DNA from: an uncultured Bacteroidota bacterium
GTDB taxonomy: Bacteria > Bacteroidota > Bacteroidia > Flavobacteriales > Flavobacteriaceae
Direction of reading: 5' to 3'
NCBI GenBank assembly: GCA_903879875.1
Contig: CAIRNC010000042.1
Location: 1 to 11,494 of the forward strand
DNA length: 11,494 nucleotides
The notes beneath the pieces are model-generated. The model was not told the DNA's origin. It saw only the letters and a program-made list of their open reading frames with translations, and searched no databases. Shown here in pieces: positions 7,113-11,494 of the stretch; positions within the stretch are counted from its first letter, which is position 1; every line of letters begins with the position of its first letter. Position numbers and translations under genes: made by a program.

Positions 7113-8618
7113 ATGAGTGAAACAGCAGTAAAAACAGGGCATCCAAAGGGATTATACTTCCTTTTCTTTACCGAAATGTGGGAACGATTTAGTTATTATG
7201 GAATGAGAGCCATCTTCATTCTATTTATGACAAAAATTTTATTAATGAAGGATGCCGATGCGTCACAAATTTATGGAAGTTATACGGGTTTAGTATATCT
7301 GACACCACTTTTAGGAGGTTATTTATGTGATAAATTCCTTGGAAACAGACGTAGTATTATAATTGGAGGTTTATTGATGGCCTTAGGACAATTTTTTATG
7401 TTTTTAAGTGCTTCTGCTGGAGCCGATGGAGGTGTTTCATTGATGTGGATGGGACTAACCGCCATTATTATTGGAAACGGTTTCTTCAAGCCAAATATTT
7501 CAACGATGGTGGGACAATTGTATCCTTCAAACGACAGACGTATTGATAGCGCTTTCACTATTTTCTATATGGGTATCAACCTTGGAGCGTTCTTCTCCCC
7601 ATTAATTTGTGGTTCAATGGATTTCAAATGGGGTTTCTTAGCTGCATGTGTAGGGATGTTACTAGGATTAGTTGCTTTTATTTTAGGGCAAAAGAAATAT
7701 CTTATTTCTGAAGAAGGAAAAGATTTGGGTCTACCAGTTAAAAAACTCGACACTAAAAGCATTATGATGATTGTTGGTTCCATAGGAATTATTTTCTTTA
7801 TGTTGAATTTCAAACAACTTTTTGGTAGTGACACCGATATCATTGGTTATTTCATCTACGGTGCTATGGTTTTAATGCCAATTTTAATTTTTAGTGATAA
7901 AAGTTTATCTAAAATTGAAACGCAAAGAATAACAGTAGTATTTATTCTCGCCTTTTTCGTAATCTTCTTCTGGGGTGCCTTTGAACAAGCAGGAGCATCA
8001 TTGACTTTATTTGCTGATAGACAAACTGAAAGAACATTATTTGGTTGGGAAATGCCAGCTTCTTATTTTCAATCCGTTAATCCATTAGCAGTTATTACAT
8101 TAGCTCCATTAATGACCATTGTTTGGGGATTTCTTTATATGAGAAAACTAGAGCCATCATCGCCTAAAAAAATGGCAATTGGTCTAGGATTGGTTGCTTT
8201 AGGATATGTTGTTATTGCATTTGCGGTAAAAGGTTTAGGAATTGGTGACAAAGTATCGATGTGGTGGTTGATTGGTTTATATGTAATTCATACCATTGGA
8301 GAATTATGTTTATCACCTATTGGTTTGTCAATGGTTTCTAAATTAGCTCCTATTCGTTTATCCTCTTTAATGATGGGAACATGGTTTTTGGCCAATGCTG
8401 CTGCTAATAAATTTGCAGGAACATTGAGTTCCTTAATACCAGGTGGAGAAGATGGTTCGGGTGGTGCAACTTCATTTGTGGGATTTCAAATTACAAATTT
8501 ATATGAATTCTTTATTGTATTCATTATTATGTCTGGAACTGCTGCAGCCATATTATTTTTCTTAAGTTCTTGGTTAGAAAAAAGAATGCATAACGACCAC
8601 GTGGAAGCTAGAGAATAG
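7113..8618 (+). CDS. Proton-coupled oligopeptide transporter, POT family (POT1)
   Basis: A 501-residue inner-membrane carrier of the POT/PTR2 branch of the major facilitator superfamily, expected to import di- and tripeptides with protons. The TM1 proton motif ExxER is EMWER at 21-25, followed by FSYYGMR with Arg32. The MFS loop GGYLCDKFLGNRR is at 68-80. The PTR2 signature region GNGFFKPNIST to YMGINLGAFFSP holds Lys126 and Asn155. Two extra helices between the six-helix bundles lie at about 215-233 and 243-261, as in bacterial POTs with 14 helices. The TM7 motif FWGAFEQAG has Glu291, and the TM10 motif GELCLSP has Glu397. All residues known to matter in PepTSt-type carriers are present, so it should be functional. 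It follows the ORF6N gene by 39 bases without a recognisable promoter, so it is probably co-transcribed with dipeptidyl peptidase IV, and it ends at the hairpin at 8653. Confidence 0.95.
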   Translation: MSETAVKTGHPKGLYFLFFTEMWERFSYYGMRAIFILFMTKILLMKDADASQIYGSYTGLVYLTPLLGGYLCDKFLGNRRSIIIGGLLMALGQFFMFLSASAGADGGVSLMWMGLTAIIIGNGFFKPNISTMVGQLYPSNDRRIDSAFTIFYMGINLGAFFSPLICGSMDFKWGFLAACVGMLLGLVAFILGQKKYLISEEGKDLGLPVKKLDTKSIMMIVGSIGIIFFMLNFKQLFGSDTDIIGYFIYGAMVLMPILIFSDKSLSKIETQRITVVFILAFFVIFFWGAFEQAGASLTLFADRQTERTLFGWEMPASYFQSVNPLAVITLAPLMTIVWGFLYMRKLEPSSPKKMAIGLGLVALGYVVIAFAVKGLGIGDKVSMWWLIGLYVIHTIGELCLSPIGLSMVSKLAPIRLSSLMMGTWFLANAAANKFAGTLSSLIPGGEDGSGGATSFVGFQITNLYEFFIVFIIMSGTAAAILFFLSSWLEKRMHNDHVEARE

Positions 8619-8652
8619 TTAGTTTTCTATTTCAAAATATTTTTATATCTTT

Positions 8653-8686
8653 CAAACCTACAAGAAACCTTGTAGGTTTGTTTTTT
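8653..8686 (+). terminator. Strong hairpin terminator; diverged member of the AAACCT palindrome family
   Basis: CAAACCTACAAG (8653-8664) pairs perfectly with CTTGTAGGTTTG (8669-8680) around an AAAC loop, followed by T6. The 12-bp stem and U-tract make a convincing intrinsic terminator after POT1. The arms share AAACCTA-AAG with the two palindromes bracketing the transposase-like gene at 10459-11091, so this appears to be a repeat-family hairpin serving as a terminator. It ends only 19 bases before the POT2 start codon, leaving no room for a full promoter in between. Confidence 0.8.
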
Positions 8687-8699
8687 AAATCTAATTTTT

Positions 8700-10358
8700 A
8701 TGTGGAAATCACACCCAAAAGCATTGCCTTTTTTGTTCCTTTCAGAAATGTGGGAACGTTTCGGATATTATTTAATGATTGGAATTTTCACCCTTTATCT
8801 CAAGGATGTAGAAGCTGGATTTGCCATGACCGAAAAAGAAGCCGCCGATTTATATGGTACCTTCATAGCACTTGTTTTTCTTACCCCTTTTATTGGAGGA
8901 TTAATTGCCGATAGGTATTTGGGTTACAAAAAATCGATTGTAATAGGTGGATTTCTTATGGGAATTGGATATATGATGATGGGAATTCATAGCACAACCA
9001 TGCTTTACGTAGCCATGACCCTTGTTATTTTAGGCAATGGTTTTTTTAAACCTAATATTTCAACGCTTCTAGGTAATTTTTATTCACAAGAGCAATACAT
9101 AGAAAAGAAAGACGAAGGCTACAATATTTTTTATATGGGAATTAATGTGGGTGCTTTTATTTGTAATTTTTTTGGTGCTGCTTTGCAAATTCTTTTAGGC
9201 TGGCAATATGCTTTTATGGCTGCGGGAATTGGAATGTTTATTGGCGTAATTGTATTTTTATTAGGCACAAAACATTATGTAGGTTTCGACCAGAAGAAAG
9301 GCACACAAGAAGGCGATATGCCTTTTTACAAAATTGTTCTTTTTATCCTTTTACCATCGGTAGTTTTTGGAATTATTGGTTGGTTGCTAAAAGGGGTTGC
9401 GTCTGATGCAAATACGGATTGTGCTATTTTTGGTTCCGACAGCACTGATGCTTTTATATTTGCCTGTATTCCAATTATTTATTTTTATGGAAGTTTGTAT
9501 TTTAAAGCTAAAGAAGACGAAAAAAGACCAATTGGAGCTTTATTATCTATTTTTGCTGTGGTTATTTTATTTTGGGCCGTTTTTAAATTAAATGGCTCTG
9601 CACTAACAACTTGGGCAGATAGATATACAAATAGAGAAGTAACAGGAACAACCGAACAAGTATTTTCAACGCTAGTACAATCTAAAGAAATCACCTACGA
9701 AAAAGCATCAACTGAATTATATGACGCTAAGTTTCGACTACAAAAAGAGAATGGTGAAGTAAAAAAAACGGAAGATTATCCCATCTACTTTAGAAATGTT
9801 TCTAAAGAAAATTTACCTCAAGAAGGTAGTAAAATTAGTGTTTGGGTGACTAGTTTAAGCCAATCTATAAATCCAGGTTGGGTAATAATTCTGACACCAT
9901 TAGTAGTTGCTTTTTTCACATTTTTGCGAAGCCGAAAAAAAGAACCTTCAACACCAACAAAAATAGCCTTCGGATTATTAATATCTGCTTTATCAGTTTT
10001 GGTAATGGTTGCGGCAGTTCATATCGGAAATAACGGAACTGAAAAAGTGTCGGTTTGGTGGTTGGTTGCCAATTATGGAATAATTACCATTGGCGAGTTG
10101 TTTCTAAGTCCGATGGGATTGTCTGTGGTTTCAAAATTATCTCCAAAAAATATTACCGCATTAATGATGGGTGGTTGGTTTTTATCGACTTCCATCGGTA
10201 ATAAACTAAGTGGAGTTTTAGCCAGTATGTGGGACACTTATGATGATAAAGCCAATTTCTTTTGGGTAAACTTCGGATTGTTACTATTTGCAACTTTAAT
10301 GATGTTTGCATTAGTAAAAAATTTAAATACAATAATGAAAGAAAAAGGAATAAACTAA
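8700..10358 (+). CDS. POT-family peptide transporter with altered binding site and extra loop (POT2)
   Basis: A 552-residue inner-membrane carrier homologous to POT1. It keeps the ExxER motif (EMWER, 16-20), GGLIADRYLGYKKS (66-79), GNGFFKPNIST with Lys117, YMGINVGAF with Asn149, and GELFLSPMGLS with Glu466. It departs from POT1 at two places in the peptide-binding cavity: the TM1 arginine (Arg32 in POT1, GMRA) is Ile27 (LMIG), and the TM7 glutamate (FEQAG, Glu291 in POT1) is Lys296 in FKLNG. The loop between TM7 and TM8, predicted periplasmic, is longer by about 63 charged residues (roughly 311-381). The reading frame is intact, so this is a variant rather than a decayed gene; substrate preference or coupling may differ. 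A one-mismatch -7 (TATCTTTC, 8646-8653) abuts the hairpin upstream, so expression is either by read-through or from a leader carrying that hairpin. Confidence 0.92.
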   Translation: MWKSHPKALPFLFLSEMWERFGYYLMIGIFTLYLKDVEAGFAMTEKEAADLYGTFIALVFLTPFIGGLIADRYLGYKKSIVIGGFLMGIGYMMMGIHSTTMLYVAMTLVILGNGFFKPNISTLLGNFYSQEQYIEKKDEGYNIFYMGINVGAFICNFFGAALQILLGWQYAFMAAGIGMFIGVIVFLLGTKHYVGFDQKKGTQEGDMPFYKIVLFILLPSVVFGIIGWLLKGVASDANTDCAIFGSDSTDAFIFACIPIIYFYGSLYFKAKEDEKRPIGALLSIFAVVILFWAVFKLNGSALTTWADRYTNREVTGTTEQVFSTLVQSKEITYEKASTELYDAKFRLQKENGEVKKTEDYPIYFRNVSKENLPQEGSKISVWVTSLSQSINPGWVIILTPLVVAFFTFLRSRKKEPSTPTKIAFGLLISALSVLVMVAAVHIGNNGTEKVSVWWLVANYGIITIGELFLSPMGLSVVSKLSPKNITALMMGGWFLSTSIGNKLSGVLASMWDTYDDKANFFWVNFGLLLFATLMMFALVKNLNTIMKEKGIN

Positions 10359-10366
10359 TGTATGTG

Positions 10367-10402
10367 CCAAACCTATAAGGTTTTAAAAACCTTATAGGTT
10401 TA
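10367..10402. repeat. RAYT-flanking palindrome, upstream copy
   Basis: AAACCTATAAGGTTTT (10369-10384) and AAAACCTTATAGGTTT (10386-10401) form a perfect 16-bp inverted repeat around one A; a real hairpin would open to a loop of several bases. It is preceded by CC. The 18 bases CCAAACCTATAAGGTTTT are identical in the copy at 11080. It starts 8 bases after the POT2 stop codon. There is no T-run on the + strand after the hairpin, so it is less terminator-like than the hairpin at 8653. Confidence 0.88.
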
Positions 10403-10458
10403 GTTAAACACAAAATAATGATAGTTAAAATTTCTATTATATAAAATATATTTTCGCA

Positions 10459-11091
10459 ATGAACTATTTTATACCATTAGAGCCAAACAATAAGTACCAC
10501 ATATTTAATCAAGCTGTTGGTAATGAAAAACTTTTCAGAAACGATGATAATTATACCTATTTTTTGAGAAAATTCAATGAGTATATAAGTCCAATTGCCA
10601 CAACTTATTGTTATGTTTTAATTCCAAATCATTTTCATTTTTTTATTGAAATTAAAGGGAAACAAGAAATATACAATCATTATGTACAAATTGAAAAAAG
10701 TAAAGAAAAAATAAGTTATTTAAATGAAAATGAGTTGGTATATGAAGATTTTGTTATGCAACAATTCAGTAATTTTTTCAATAGCTATACAAAATCATAT
10801 AACAAACGCTTTAACCGAAAAGGAGCCTTGTTTATAGATTATTTAAGAAGGACAATGATTTCTGACGTAGAATATTTAAGAAACATAGTTTTATATATTC
10901 ATCAAAATCCAATTCATCATAATTGTAGTACCACTTTAGAAGATTGGAAATATTCATCTTATAAAGCATTTTTTTCAGATAAATCATCAAAAATAGATAG
11001 AGCTGAGGTTGTATCTTGGTTTGGTGATTTAGAAAATTTTACTAATTGCCATTCCATAAAAAGTATTAATTTTAACCAACCAAACCTATAA
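10459..11091 (+). CDS. REP-associated tyrosine transposase (RAYT; Y1/HUH Transposase_17 family)
   Basis: A 210-residue protein of the IS200-like Y1 transposase superfamily, whose members nick single-stranded DNA hairpins through a covalent tyrosine link. The N-terminal start of the fold is YHIFNQAVGNEKLFRNDDNYTYFLRKF (13-39). The metal-binding HUH motif is His58-Phe59-His60 in IPNHFHFFIEIK. The later helix YLRNIVLYIHQNP (139-151) carries Tyr146, the likely catalytic residue by analogy with YIxxNP in RAYTs and YIxxQ in IS200 enzymes. NKRFNRKGALF (115-125) and WKYSSYKAFF (163-172) are typical RAYT segments. All key residues are present. The last codons and the stop lie inside the downstream palindrome. 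It has no TnpB or other accessory gene. No good promoter is seen; TATATTTT at 10447-10454 is too close to the ATG. The likely role is binding or processing the palindromes beside it; whether it is active is not known. Confidence 0.85.
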   Translation: MNYFIPLEPNNKYHIFNQAVGNEKLFRNDDNYTYFLRKFNEYISPIATTYCYVLIPNHFHFFIEIKGKQEIYNHYVQIEKSKEKISYLNENELVYEDFVMQQFSNFFNSYTKSYNKRFNRKGALFIDYLRRTMISDVEYLRNIVLYIHQNPIHHNCSTTLEDWKYSSYKAFFSDKSSKIDRAEVVSWFGDLENFTNCHSIKSINFNQPNL

Positions 11092-11115
11092 GGTTTTTAG
11101 AACCTTTTAGGTTTA
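11080..11115. repeat. RAYT-flanking palindrome, downstream copy overlapping the RAYT stop codon
   Basis: AAACCTATAAGGTT (11082-11095) and AACCTTTTAGGTTT (11101-11114) form a 14-bp inverted repeat with one mismatch around the loop TTTAG. The left arm, with its preceding CC, is identical over 18 bases to the copy at 10367. The RAYT stop TAA (11089-11091) lies in the left arm. The right end is 13 bases before the POT3 start codon. No T-run follows on the + strand. Confidence 0.85.
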
Positions 11116-11127
11116 AAATCTAAAAAT

Positions 11128-11494
11128 ATGACACTAGACCAAATTCAAGATTTTAAAGGAAAATATCCAAAACAAATTTGGAGTTTGTTTTTTTCCGAAA
11201 TGTGGGAACGTTTTTGCTTCTACGGAATGCGAGGGATGCTCGTCTTCTTTATGATTTCCCAATTAAATTTTGACAAAACCGAAGCCAATCTTCAATACGG
11301 CGCTACTCAAGCATTTGTTTATGCTTTTACTTTCATTGGCGGCTTATTTGCAGACAAAATTCTCGGTTTTCGAAAATCATTGTTTTGGGGTGGATTATTG
11401 ATGATTGTTGGAAGTGCTATTTTAGCCACCGACCCGCATCAATATTTCTTTTTAGGCATCGCTTTTACCATTATTGGAACTGGGTTCTTCAAAC
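11128..11494 (+). CDS. POT-family peptide transporter, 5' part (POT3), cut by the window edge
   Basis: The first 122 codons of a third POT carrier; the frame is open to the last base. Residues 24-28 are the ExxER motif (EMWER), followed by FCFYGMRG with the TM1 arginine Arg35, which POT2 lacks. The MFS loop GGLFADKILGFRKS lies at 71-84 and the TM4 lysine Lys122 ends the visible sequence in GTGFFK. The N-terminus is about 8 residues longer than POT2 before the first helix. The start codon follows the RAYT-flanking palindrome by 13 bases and no TAnnTTTG promoter fits in between. As visible it is intact and canonical, probably a di/tripeptide-proton symporter. Confidence 0.92.
   Translation, partial: MTLDQIQDFKGKYPKQIWSLFFSEMWERFCFYGMRGMLVFFMISQLNFDKTEANLQYGATQAFVYAFTFIGGLFADKILGFRKSLFWGGLLMIVGSAILATDPHQYFFLGIAFTIIGTGFFK

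Larger units (their letters stand above)
10367..11115 (+). mobile_element. RAYT unit: REP-associated tyrosine transposase gene bracketed by palindromes
   Basis: The stretch holds a single Y1/HUH transposase-like gene with one copy of the AAACCTATAAGGTT palindrome on each side. This is the arrangement known for RAYT genes and their REP/REPIN sequences in gamma-proteobacteria. It fills almost the whole interval between POT2 (ends 10358) and POT3 (starts 11128). There are no terminal inverted repeats of a DDE insertion sequence and no target-site duplication that I can see. RAYTs are usually single-copy and domesticated, so this may be a resident repeat-handling gene rather than an actively jumping element. 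Confidence 0.7.

Noticed and set aside
8678..8914. Open frame overlapping the POT2 start in another frame
   Set aside because: It is a frame-shadow of POT2, begins in the terminator T-run, and its protein has no recognisable domain.
10447..10454. TATATTTT as a -7 promoter element for the RAYT gene
   Set aside because: It has one mismatch, no -33 TTG, and leaves almost no leader before the ATG at 10459.
8653..11115. The three palindromes as a CRISPR array
   Set aside because: There are only three diverged, widely and unevenly spaced copies with genes between them and no cas genes.

Overview
The window looks like chromosome from a member of the Flavobacteriaceae (Bacteroidota), probably Flavobacterium or a close relative. 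The DNA is AT-rich, starts lack Shine-Dalgarno sequences, and two promoters match the Bacteroidota -7 element TAnnTTTG. The proteins are typical of the phylum: a TonB-dependent receptor with an N-terminal carboxypeptidase-regulatory-like domain, a secreted dipeptidyl peptidase IV, an ORF6N protein and clustered POT peptide transporters. All genes lie on the + strand.

Layout: 1-335 is gene-free and AT-rich. 390-3209 encodes a TonB-dependent outer-membrane receptor with its own promoter (336-363) and terminator (3231-3261). 3305-3742 encodes a small four-helix membrane protein with spaced histidines. 3826-4296 encodes a short RlpA-like double-psi beta-barrel protein. 4362-6530 encodes dipeptidyl peptidase IV, followed after 3 bases by an ORF6N-domain protein (6534-7073) and after 39 more by the first POT transporter (7113-8618). 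A second POT gene (8700-10358) and the 5' part of a third (11128 to the window edge) follow.

The clear metabolic theme from 4362 onward is peptide use: the exported peptidase releases dipeptides, and the POT carriers would take them into the cytoplasm with protons. The upstream receptor could import a nutrient across the outer membrane, but its substrate cannot be read from sequence.

The most unusual part is 10367-11115. A HUH/Y1 transposase of the RAYT type (REP-associated tyrosine transposase) sits between POT2 and POT3, bracketed by two copies of a palindromic repeat with arm AAACCTATAAGGTT. The RAYT stop codon lies inside the downstream copy. A third, diverged member of the repeat family forms a terminator-like hairpin between POT1 and POT2. 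This looks like a Bacteroidota counterpart of the REP/RAYT system, with hairpins placed just ahead of transporter start codons. Secondary points of interest are an ORF6N gene wedged into the peptide-use operon and carrying a 25-bp perfect palindrome inside its coding sequence, and a second POT carrier with altered binding-site residues and an extra loop.
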